The notes below the pieces were generated by a model, which worked only from the letters and a program-made list of their open reading frames with translations, was not told where the DNA came from and made no database searches. A DNA stretch of 50,390 nt, taken from NCBI GenBank assembly GCA_964570685.1, contig CAZMZC010000018.1, positions 1 to 50,390 of the forward strand, written 5' to 3'. The stretch comes from UBA1189 sp964570685. Its GTDB lineage: Bacteria; Bacteroidota; Bacteroidia; Bacteroidales; Bacteroidaceae. A program made the position numbers and the translations under genes. Shown piece by piece: positions 42,400 to 49,102 of the stretch; position 1 is the first letter of the stretch, and each line of letters starts with the position of its first letter.

Positions 42400-42713
42400 A
42401 GTTCTATGCCCTCCTTAGCAATGTTTTGATACAATGGTGTAAAGTGTCGTTTCTGCCATTCGCTTTTGGTATAGAGAATCGGATTTATATCGGCATCGAG
42501 CTGCCATCCCAATTCCACAAAGGGGTAGGCGATACGGTCAAAGTCGCTGTTTGTGGCTCTGTCTTCCTTGTCAATAAGTATGAGTAGATCCCAATCAGAA
42601 TCCTGTCGGGCATCGCCACGAGCTTGCGACCCAAACAATACTATTTGAGTCCCTTTGGGTGCCGTTTCTTTGGCTACCTGCCTGATGCTATGGATAAACT
42701 CTTCTCTTCTCAT
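42390..42713 (-). CDS. MNT-type nucleotidyltransferase (MntA-like antitoxin)
   Basis: 107 residues with the minimal nucleotidyltransferase signature GSQARGDARQDSDWDLLIL. In MNT/HEPN pairs this protein AMPylates and silences the HEPN ribonuclease encoded next to it. The ATG at 42713 was preferred over an upstream TTG, which falls in the -7 box (TAttTTTG, 42727-42720); the transcript would be nearly leaderless. The partner HEPN gene carries a frameshift, so this antitoxin may now stand alone. Confidence 0.85.
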   Translation of the reverse strand: MRREEFIHSIRQVAKETAPKGTQIVLFGSQARGDARQDSDWDLLILIDKEDRATNSDFDRIAYPFVELGWQLDADINPILYTKSEWQKRHFTPLYQNIAKEGIELWH

Positions 42714-42778
42714 CGGTTGCAAAAATACGCATTATTTTCAAACCTTCATAATGATGAAACAATTTTCTTGTTGTTCGG

Positions 42779-43819
42779 TTATAGCGAAAGCACAAAATAG
42801 TCCCACTCCTTGGCACCGCCGTTAGGACCGAGAATCTTCTTGTGCAATCGGCTACGGATGCTCGACACACTGTCGGGAGCGCGATGGGTGATGGCAGCAA
42901 TGTCCTTGTGCGGAATGCGGAGCTTGATGAGCAGGCACACCTGGTACTCGATGTCGGAAAAGTCGTAGAGCGAACGCAGCTTGCGGGTGAAGCCCGACGA
43001 CACGGCATTCACCTGCCGCTCCATTTCGCGCCAGTCCTCTTCGCCCATATTGGCACCCGTCGCTATGCGTTCACGTAGGGTAGCGTAGTAGTCGGACTGG
43101 AAGAAGTCGTCCTCCACCTGCTTGATGGCATCGGCTATGAGGGCAGGGCGTTGGCTCAGCTCCTCCTTGATGGCGGCAAGGTTCGCTTCGGCACGACGCT
43201 TGCGCTTGGCAAGCTCTACGGCATAGAGCACGATAATGAATACGATGAGTAGCAGTATGACGAACAGATAATGATAGGTGCTGATGGTCTGCTTCAGCTC
43301 GCGTTCGCTGGTGGAGAGCACAAATCCACGCAATTGTTCGCCATCTTTGTTTTGGTCATTACGCATAGCCTCAAGGAACTCCTGCTTGCGCTCCTCCGTG
43401 ATGGTCGTAGAGCGGCGCCAAGTCTCAATCCATAGTTTATGTACGACAACCATTGTGCTGTCGTCAATGACACGAATAGGGGTAACTAATGAAACCCTTC
43501 TTAAGAGCGTGTCGTTAAGCTCATACTCTCCCGACTCACGAGGAAACAAAAACGTATTGCCATCCACTGCCCACAGATTGACATCATAATACATGCTGTC
43601 GGAATCATAGATGGTGCAAGAGAGGAAGTTGCGATTGCGAATCATATCCATGAGTCTGCCCTCATGGTCGGTCATATTGACCATCATCCACGCCCCCGTA
43701 ATGTCAAATCCCTCACTTCTCTGTGGTTGCTCGGGTTGCACAGCCCCGCCCTGCTGCTTTCCCGAGCAAGAGGAGAGCAGCACCAGCACCGTGGATAGTA
43801 TGATGATAAGTCGGTTCAT
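42779..43819 (-). CDS. Membrane-anchored LuxR-type HTH regulator
   Basis: 346 residues. It begins with a lipoprotein-like signal (LLSSC, C18). Residues 25-180 are an extracytoplasmic domain of unknown fold; a single membrane helix spans 184-203 (LFVILLLIVFIIVLYAV). A basic, helical linker leads to a C-terminal HTH (288-325: SDIEYQVCLLIKLRIPHKDIAAI..SVSSIRSRLHKKI), as in Bacteroidetes regulators that signal from the envelope straight to DNA. Start ATG 43819 lies 7 bp from the -7 box, so its mRNA is almost leaderless. TGTACA sites phased at 11 bp just upstream are candidate binding sites. Confidence 0.78.
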   Translation of the reverse strand: MNRLIIILSTVLVLLSSCSGKQQGGAVQPEQPQRSEGFDITGAWMMVNMTDHEGRLMDMIRNRNFLSCTIYDSDSMYYDVNLWAVDGNTFLFPRESGEYELNDTLLRRVSLVTPIRVIDDSTMVVVHKLWIETWRRSTTITEERKQEFLEAMRNDQNKDGEQLRGFVLSTSERELKQTISTYHYLFVILLLIVFIIVLYAVELAKRKRRAEANLAAIKEELSQRPALIADAIKQVEDDFFQSDYYATLRERIATGANMGEEDWREMERQVNAVSSGFTRKLRSLYDFSDIEYQVCLLIKLRIPHKDIAAITHRAPDSVSSIRSRLHKKILGPNGGAKEWDYFVLSL

Positions 43820-43826
43820 TGGAAAG

Positions 43827-43858
43827 CAAAGATACAACAACATTCAGAAACTCCCAAA
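43827..43858 (-). promoter_or_regulatory. Promoter of the regulator gene (duplicated block, copy 2)
   Basis: TAtcTTTG (43834-43827) and TTTG (43858-43855) with a 20-bp spacer. 43827-43892 matches 38212-38277 with four differences; 43944-43963 matches 38296-38315 with one. Confidence 0.8.
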
Positions 43859-43884
43859 TTTGTGTACATGATGTGTAAGATTTG

Positions 43885-43923
43885 TGTACAAAAACTGTAC
43901 ATAAACTATACAAAAACTGTACA
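43885..43923 (+). promoter_or_regulatory. Phased TGTACA tandem sites, left arm of an inverted pair
   Basis: TGTACA or TATACA at 43885, 43896, 43907 and 43918, a period of 11 bp, with another TGTACA at 43863 (22 bp before). Its reverse complement recurs with few changes at 44604-44643. Confidence 0.7.
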
Positions 43924-44087
43924 AAATTTCGGGGTAACATAAGTGTCTGTCAGTGGATTATGCGTGTAAAATGTACAAATGCCTGCGAGCGTATGTTTTT
44001 ACATGTTTTCCCCTTATTTTAAGGTTGGTATTTCGTAACAATCACACTGCCATTCTTCAAATTTCTCTTTGCTCTTTACTTTTTCTC

Positions 44088-44175
44088 CTTGCAGATAGAA
44101 GAGTTTCTGCCTGCGGGTAGAATGTTTTCTATTCGCAGTTAGAAACATTTCTATTTGCAGCTAGAAGTATTTTTG
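44088..44175 (+). repeat. 22-bp-period palindrome array D1 (four units)
   Basis: The unit core TGCAgnTAGAA repeats with GC at 44091, 44113, 44135 and 44157, 22 bp apart. Each joint forms a palindrome of the form TTCTAnnTGCAnnTAGAA. Confidence 0.88.
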
Positions 44176-44198
44176 AAACAGGTATCTCGCTTCGCTAC

Positions 44199-44286
44199 CC
44201 CTGCAGAGGTAGTGAACTCTCCCTGCAAGGATAGTATGCTCTCCCTGCAGGGATAGTACTCTCTCTCTGCAGGGATAGTGACTTTT
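44199..44286 (+). repeat. 22-bp-period palindrome array D2 (four units)
   Basis: Units starting CCCTGCA (last one CTCTGCA) at 44199, 44221, 44243 and 44265, each continuing GGATAGT or GGTAGT and a CT-rich spacer. Nearly the same unit as array C, 5.6 kb away. Confidence 0.92.
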
Positions 44287-44603
44287 GGAAACAATGGCAG
44301 GGTAAACGGAACAGAATGACCTCGCACAAATGATTGAATTTTACACGTTTTGTGAGATTTGTGTGAGGCTAATAATTTGATTCTCAATGAATAAAAACAG
44401 AATTTTCGTAGATGTTTCTGGTGCGTCTGTCCCTGGAACAATAGAACAAAGGTAATGAATAGTTCTTACATTGCGATAGCAGTAAGGGCTTTGTGTAGGG
44501 AAGTTCTCAGGGTATCAAAAGACCGAAAAGAAGCGGTGGAAAAGCAATTGTATATATTTGTATACGTAATTCGCTGAACTTCATGATGGTTATGTCGAAA
44601 ATA
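44287..44603. other. Intergenic stretch without a supported gene
   Basis: Between array D2 and the right TGTACA cluster. A TAccTTTG on the minus strand (44454-44447) could drive leftward transcription through both D arrays, but no -33 box is evident, and the open frame it would express translates the arrays themselves. Confidence 0.35.
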
Positions 44604-44643
44604 TGTACAGTTTATGTATAGTTTATGTACAGTTTTTTGTATA
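44604..44643 (-). promoter_or_regulatory. Phased TGTACA tandem sites, right arm of an inverted pair
   Basis: TGTACA or TGTATA at 44604, 44615, 44626 and 44638 (11-12 bp period). The reverse complement of 43885-43923 matches this stretch apart from two substitutions and one extra T. The arms enclose arrays D1 and D2. Confidence 0.7.
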
Positions 44644-44720
44644 TATTTTGCACACTTTCTTGGCCAATCTGTTTGGACAAAGAAAAGGATTGCGAATAGC
44701 TACATATAATTGATTATAAG

Positions 44721-44777
44721 AAAAGAGGGTGTGACGAAAAAAGAAGAGGGCGTGTCGCGTTTTGCACACCCTCTTTT
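44721..44777 (-). terminator. Terminator of the efp-to-Omp85 transcript
   Basis: AAAAGAGGGTGTG (44721-44733) pairs with CACACCCTCTTTT (44765-44777). The T-run lies on the minus strand, 21 bases after the Omp85 gene stop. Confidence 0.75.
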
Positions 44778-44797
44778 GTCGTTCTATGCCGGGTGGA

Positions 44798-46126
44798 TCA
44801 GAAGAGGTAGTTGAATCCGATGTTGTTCCACAGCTTCTGTCCGTCGCGGCTGTCGAGGGCGCGGGCCATCTCGAAGGAGATGACGAAGTTGCGGTTCATC
44901 ACTATCTTCAAACCACAGCCTGCGGTGGCGTGCAGACGCTCTTCGTTGCCCGAGTAGAAGGGGTTGCCCTCTTCCTTCATAGGTCCGCCAATGGGAGTTC
45001 TCCACACCTCGTAGGCCTTCTTCTGCTCCTCCAGGCGGTAGGGCTGGATGACCTGCCCCATGTCGAAGAAGGGGTTGAGGGCGATGTGGAAGTTCTGGTT
45101 GATGAAGCGGAAACCCACGATGCGCCAGCGGAACTCGGTGTTGAGCCATGCCATGCCGTTGCCCACCACGCCGTTGCGGTTGATGCCGCGCACGGAGGCG
45201 TTGCCGCCGAGGCCCTCGGTATATACCTTGCGGAAGAAGAGGGTGTTGAGGTTGTTGATGAAGTAGTAGGGTATCTCGCCGGCGAGCTTGGCCTGCAAGC
45301 CCAGGCGGTAGGCGAAGGTGAGGCGGTCTTTCCACACGGGTACGTAGTGGCTGCCCACGAAGGTGAGGCCGAGGTTGCTGTAGCCTGCGTGGTCGATGAT
45401 GTCGGGGGTGCCCACGAGGGTGGCTTCGATGTTGACTCCGCGGGTGGGGTCGCTGTCGTGGTCGCGGGTGTCGTAGACGAGGCCCGCCTTGAGCTGGAGC
45501 ACGTTGCCGCCGTGGGCTTCATTGTCGCGGATGAGGCCTGCGGTGCGGTAGAGGTCGTAGAGCGATACTTGATCCTTGTACTTGTCCATGGTGACATCGC
45601 TGGTCACGATGTTGTAGTATCCGATGCCTGCGGCCCAATGGAGATTGCCCGTGATGCGGCGTTGTAGGCTGGTGACAAAGCGGAACTGATTGCGGCGCAT
45701 CCAGTAGAAGGCCGATTTCTCGCCATCGGCCACACCGAAGTCGGTACCGAAGTAGGGCGACGCGTAGCCGTTGAAGCCGTAGAAGTCGAACTTCTTGGCG
45801 TTGAAGTAGGTGCAGTCGAAGAAGAGCTTGCCGTCGGGGATGAGGGTCTTGAAGTCGCCGTAGCAGCGCAGCAGCGACGAGCCGCCGGTGTAGGTGGAGG
45901 CTTCGAGGTTCACTTTGTAGTTGTAGGAGGGGTAGTTGGTGCCGTCGCCGTAGTTGAAGATGTCGACACAGGCGCCGTACTGGAAGCCGAGGTCGCTGTC
46001 CCAGCCTACTACGGGCAGGGGGCCGAAGTTCCAGCCCTTCTTGATGATTTCTTTACTGTCGTTTTCTTGTGCTGTAAGGCCGAGCGTGGCGGCACCAATC
46101 AGCAGGATGGATAAGATGCGTTTCAT
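44798..46126 (-). CDS. Omp85-family outer-membrane protein without POTRA domains
   Basis: 442 residues: signal peptide (MKRILSILLIGAATLGLTA), then directly the 16-strand barrel of the BamA/TamA surface-antigen family. The L6-loop motif appears as ASVRGINRNGV (VRGF-type), and the last strand ends NNIGFNYLF with a C-terminal phenylalanine for BAM recognition. POTRA domains are missing, as in patatin-linked or short Omp85 members. Last gene of the minus-strand cluster, 64 bp after lpxH. The role may be outer-membrane lipid or protein traffic, which is inference. Confidence 0.82.
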   Translation of the reverse strand: MKRILSILLIGAATLGLTAQENDSKEIIKKGWNFGPLPVVGWDSDLGFQYGACVDIFNYGDGTNYPSYNYKVNLEASTYTGGSSLLRCYGDFKTLIPDGKLFFDCTYFNAKKFDFYGFNGYASPYFGTDFGVADGEKSAFYWMRRNQFRFVTSLQRRITGNLHWAAGIGYYNIVTSDVTMDKYKDQVSLYDLYRTAGLIRDNEAHGGNVLQLKAGLVYDTRDHDSDPTRGVNIEATLVGTPDIIDHAGYSNLGLTFVGSHYVPVWKDRLTFAYRLGLQAKLAGEIPYYFINNLNTLFFRKVYTEGLGGNASVRGINRNGVVGNGMAWLNTEFRWRIVGFRFINQNFHIALNPFFDMGQVIQPYRLEEQKKAYEVWRTPIGGPMKEEGNPFYSGNEERLHATAGCGLKIVMNRNFVISFEMARALDSRDGQKLWNNIGFNYLF

Positions 46127-46174
46127 AGGTTATGAGTCGTGAGTTGTGAGTTGCCGTCCGGCGTCCGGCAGGCC

Positions 46175-46192
46175 AATTGTCCATTGTCAATT
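46175..46192 (+). repeat. Short heptamer tract after lpxH
   Basis: AATTGTCCATTGTCAATT overlaps the lpxH stop codon. It is preceded by other short tandem words (GTGAGTT near 46138 and CGTCCGGC near 46155). Confidence 0.6.
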
Positions 46193-46949
46193 AAAAAGTT
46201 GTTTCTCCTTCGATGAAGTTCTCCATCCGCAGCTGCTCGCCGTCGAACACGGCGTAGGTGCAGAGGTCGGTCCACTCGCCCAGGATGAGCAGGCGCGTGT
46301 CGCGCGAGAGCATCAGGTCGAGCTCTATGTGGCGGTGCCCGTAGATGAAGTAGTTGATGTCGGGGTGCTGCTTCAGATACTCCTTGGAGTAGGCGATGAG
46401 GGGTTCGCCCTGCTCGCCCATGTAGCGGGGTACCCCCTCGCGCTCGTGCTTGAGGCGGCTATGCTTGGCCCATTCGAGGCCGAAGTGTACGCTCCAGCGT
46501 GGATGTATGCAGGCAAACATCCATTGCAGTATGGGGTTGTGGAACATGGCCCGCAGGGTGCGGAACTTCCAGTCGGTCTCGCCCAGCCCGTCGCCGTGGG
46601 CGAGGTAGAAGAGCTGGCCTCCGAGCTCCACGGTCATGGGACCATAGTGCATCACTACGCCGCACTCTTCGGTGAGGTAGTCCTTGCACCAGATGTCATG
46701 GTTGCCGATGAAGAAGTGTACCTCGATGCCGCGGTCGGTGAGCTCGCTCACCTTGCCGAGGAAGCGGGTGTAGCCCTTGGGCACCACGTTGCGGTACTCG
46801 AACCAGAAGTCAAACATGTCGCCCAGCATGTATACTGCCGTGGCCTTCTCCTTGATCTTGTCGAGGAAGTTGACCAGCCGCCTCTCGCGGGTGCGCATCG
46901 AGGTGAGGGCGCGGCTGCCAAGGTGTGCGTCGGAGATGAAGTAAACCAT
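46191..46949 (-). CDS. lpxH: UDP-2,3-diacylglucosamine diphosphatase
   Basis: Calcineurin-like hydrolase of lipid A synthesis, cutting UDP-2,3-diacylglucosamine to lipid X and UMP. Metal-binding motifs: D7-x-H9 in SDAHLGS, D44 in GDMFDFWFEY, N83-H84 in GNHD, H118 in AHGDG and the late GHRH. At 252 residues it is typical of the Bacteroidetes form. 24 bp after the DUF59 gene. Confidence 0.9.
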   Translation of the reverse strand: MVYFISDAHLGSRALTSMRTRERRLVNFLDKIKEKATAVYMLGDMFDFWFEYRNVVPKGYTRFLGKVSELTDRGIEVHFFIGNHDIWCKDYLTEECGVVMHYGPMTVELGGQLFYLAHGDGLGETDWKFRTLRAMFHNPILQWMFACIHPRWSVHFGLEWAKHSRLKHEREGVPRYMGEQGEPLIAYSKEYLKQHPDINYFIYGHRHIELDLMLSRDTRLLILGEWTDLCTYAVFDGEQLRMENFIEGETTF

Positions 46950-46973
46950 GATTGTTGATGCTGAATGGTGTTT

Positions 46974-47294
46974 TTACATAAATCCCAATTCCAGTTTAGC
47001 CTCCTCGCTCATCATGTCCTTGTCCCATTCGGGCTCGAACACGAGGTTGATGGTGGCGGCGGTGATGCCCGTGATGCCCTCTACGCGCATGCGCACGTCT
47101 TCCATGATGAAGTCGGCCGCGGGGCAGTTGGGCGCGGTGAGTGTCATATCCACCTCGGCACGGCCGTCGTCCATCAGTTCAATACGGTATATCAGCCCCA
47201 AGTCATATATGTTGACGGGGATTTCGGGGTCGTACACTGTCTTCAGTGCTTCGATGATGCGTTCTTGCAACGCCAGTCTCTCATTCTCGTTCAT
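46974..47294 (-). CDS. DUF59/MIP18-family metal-sulfur cluster assembly factor
   Basis: 106 residues covering one MIP18 domain: VYDPEIPVNIYDLGLIYRIEL at the start and the conserved LTAPNCPAADFI with the single reactive cysteine, and a VEGITG block. Such proteins (SufT/PaaD-like) help load Fe-S clusters. Not next to suf genes here. It is preceded by a heptamer tract and followed by lpxH. Confidence 0.88.
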   Translation of the reverse strand: MNENERLALQERIIEALKTVYDPEIPVNIYDLGLIYRIELMDDGRAEVDMTLTAPNCPAADFIMEDVRMRVEGITGITAATINLVFEPEWDKDMMSEEAKLELGFM

Positions 47295-47313
47295 GCCGAC
47301 AAATTTAGTAATT

Positions 47314-47346
47314 AATTGTCAATTGTCAATTGTCAATTGTCAATTA
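47314..47346 (+). repeat. Heptamer tract (ATTGTCA)4 after radC
   Basis: Four perfect units ending one base before the radC stop codon, in the spacer to the DUF59 gene. Confidence 0.85.
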
Positions 47347-47347
47347 T

Positions 47348-48031
47348 TTATAGTTTTCCCTCATCAGCATAGCTGTAGTAGCCGCTGTCGGTGAAGATGA
47401 TGTGGTCGTTGAAGCGGATGTTGAGCAGTAGTGCGGCCTCCTGCACCTGGTGTGTGAGGCGGTCGTCATGGCTGCTGGGGCGCAGGCTGCCCGAAGGATG
47501 GTTGTGGCAGAGAATGAGCGATGTAGCCCGCTTGAGCAGGGCTTCGCGCAGGATAAGGCGCACGTCGACCACCGTCTCGGTGAGGCCACCCACACCGATG
47601 CGTACGGAGTCGATGACCGAGGATGATTGGTTGAGCAGGAGCACGTGGCACTCCTCTACGGCAAGGTCGCGCATGAGGGGGTAGAAGTACTCGTATACCT
47701 GTGCGGCCGAGCGTATCTGCCTGCGCTCGGGCTGCTCCACGGCACGGCGCCGTCCCAGTTCGCAGGCGGCGAGTATGGTCACTGCCTTGGCAGGCCCTAT
47801 GCCCTTGAAGCGGCATAGCTCGTCCACACTGAGGCGTCCCACGCGGTCGATACTGTTGCCATACGCCGCCAGCACCTTCTGCATGAGCCCTACGGCAGAG
47901 TCCTCATCGTTGCCCGAGCCTATAAGAATAGCAAGGAGCTCGGCGTTGGTCAGCGCCTGAGCTCCTTTGCTTATCATTTTCTCGCGTGGGCGGTCTTCCT
48001 CGGCCCAGCGGTTGATGGTCAGTTTGTCCAT
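47348..48031 (-). CDS. radC: RadC-family JAMM protein
   Basis: 227 residues: N-terminal helix-hairpin-helix (CRFKGIGPAKAVTILA, about 73-88) and a JAMM/MPN+ domain with H176-N-H178, P-S-G and the S..D of SSHDD. All zinc ligands are present. The family is named for DNA repair but its biochemical role remains unclear. Its ATG overlaps the efp stop (TAATG), so translation is coupled. Confidence 0.93.
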   Translation of the reverse strand: MDKLTINRWAEEDRPREKMISKGAQALTNAELLAILIGSGNDEDSAVGLMQKVLAAYGNSIDRVGRLSVDELCRFKGIGPAKAVTILAACELGRRRAVEQPERRQIRSAAQVYEYFYPLMRDLAVEECHVLLLNQSSSVIDSVRIGVGGLTETVVDVRLILREALLKRATSLILCHNHPSGSLRPSSHDDRLTHQVQEAALLLNIRFNDHIIFTDSGYYSYADEGKL

Positions 48032-48597
48032 TACATCTTCACACGTCCAACGTATGAGCCGTCGCGGGTGTCAACCTCCACGTACTCGCCCTCGGTGATG
48101 AACAGGGGAACGCGGATCTCGGCTCCTGTCTCCAGTGTAGCGGGCTTGAGTGTGTTGGTAGCGGTGTCGCCCTTGAGGCCAGGCTCGGTGTAGCTGATTT
48201 GGAGCACTACCTTGGTGGGAAGCTCGGCATAGAGCACAGTGTCGGTAGAAGCATCAGATACCACCTCAACGGTCATACCCTCCTTCAAGAAGGCAACACC
48301 TGTGATGAGTTCCTTGGCAATGGGGGCCTGGTCGAATGTCTCGTTGTTCATGAAGATGAAGTCCTCACCCTCTTGATAGAGATACTGGTAGGGACGACGC
48401 TCTACGCGTACATCCTCGAGCTTCTCACCGATGTTGAAGCGGCGCTCCAGCACGTAGCCGTCAACCACGTCCTTGAGTGTAGTACGCATGAAGGTGTTAC
48501 CCTTACCGGGCTTTACATGAAGGAAATCGATACAGAAGTACAGCTTTCCGTCCATGCGGATGCAGGTACCTTTCTTGATGTCTTGTGCATTAATCAT
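48031..48597 (-). CDS. efp: Elongation factor P
   Basis: Ribosome factor that relieves stalling at polyproline. 188 residues in three OB-like domains. The tip loop is HVKPGKGNTF with K32 at the position of the E. coli modified lysine. The final block DTRDGSYVGRV is intact. First gene of the minus-strand cluster, with a promoter at 48657-48688. Confidence 0.95.
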   Translation of the reverse strand: MINAQDIKKGTCIRMDGKLYFCIDFLHVKPGKGNTFMRTTLKDVVDGYVLERRFNIGEKLEDVRVERRPYQYLYQEGEDFIFMNNETFDQAPIAKELITGVAFLKEGMTVEVVSDASTDTVLYAELPTKVVLQISYTEPGLKGDTATNTLKPATLETGAEIRVPLFITEGEYVEVDTRDGSYVGRVKM

Positions 48598-48656
48598 AAC
48601 TTCTTTGTCTATTATTTATACTTGAATTTCTACTTTTTCTCCATTTTTTTCGGGTG

Positions 48657-48688
48657 CAAAATTAACATAAAACGGCAAAATGCCCAAA
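48657..48688 (-). promoter_or_regulatory. Promoter of efp
   Basis: TAatTTTG (48664-48657) and TTTG (48688-48685), spacer 20 bp, on the minus strand; leader about 50 bases. Confidence 0.7.
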
Positions 48689-48713
48689 TCTTTCGCATAA
48701 AATCAGTACATTT

Positions 48714-48745
48714 TTTGGTCAATTCAAAAAAAGTCCCTACTTTTG
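48714..48745 (+). promoter_or_regulatory. Promoter of rpmH
   Basis: TTTG (48714-48717) and TActTTTG (48738-48745), spacer 20 bp. Divergent from the efp promoter. Confidence 0.75.
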
Positions 48746-48823
48746 CAACCCGATTACGCAGCCTAACGACGAAAAAGGGCGCAGAATTCAGAAAAGAAAG
48801 AAACAAATAAATAGAACAGAGCA

Positions 48824-48985
48824 ATGAAAAGAACATTTCAACCTTCTCTGAGAAAGAGAAAGAACAAACATGGTTTCCGTGAGAGAATGGCTACCGCTAA
48901 TGGTCGTCGTGTATTGGCTGCCCGTCGTGCTAAGGGCCGTAAGAAATTGACAATTTCTGACGAGTTCAACGGCTTGAAGAAGTAA
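48824..48985 (+). CDS. rpmH: Ribosomal protein L34 (bL34)
   Basis: 53 residues, very basic: MKRTFQPSLRKRKNKHGFRE, then RMATANGRRVLAARRAKGRK. The N-terminal MKRTFQPS and the GF..RM motif are diagnostic of L34. A short C-terminal extension (LTISDEFNGLKK) fits Bacteroidetes L34. It has its own promoter and terminator. Confidence 0.97.
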   Translation: MKRTFQPSLRKRKNKHGFRERMATANGRRVLAARRAKGRKKLTISDEFNGLKK

Positions 48986-49010
48986 TTCTCTTCGGTCAAC
49001 AAGACTACAG

Positions 49011-49042
49011 AGAGGTAACGCGTGCGTTACCTCTTTTTTTTT
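49011..49042 (+). terminator. Terminator of rpmH
   Basis: AGAGGTAACGC pairs with GCGTTACCTCT around two bases, followed by eight or more T. Strong. Confidence 0.92.
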
Positions 49043-49102
49043 GGAGATAATATAGCAGTTGACCGGAGTGGCTCGTGTATTTGCACCATCAGTATCATTA
49101 CC

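Noticed and set aside
44151..44441. A 96-codon minus-strand frame over arrays D1/D2
   Set aside because: Although a -7 box lies near its start, its C-terminal part only translates the 22-bp repeats, and no family is recognisable.
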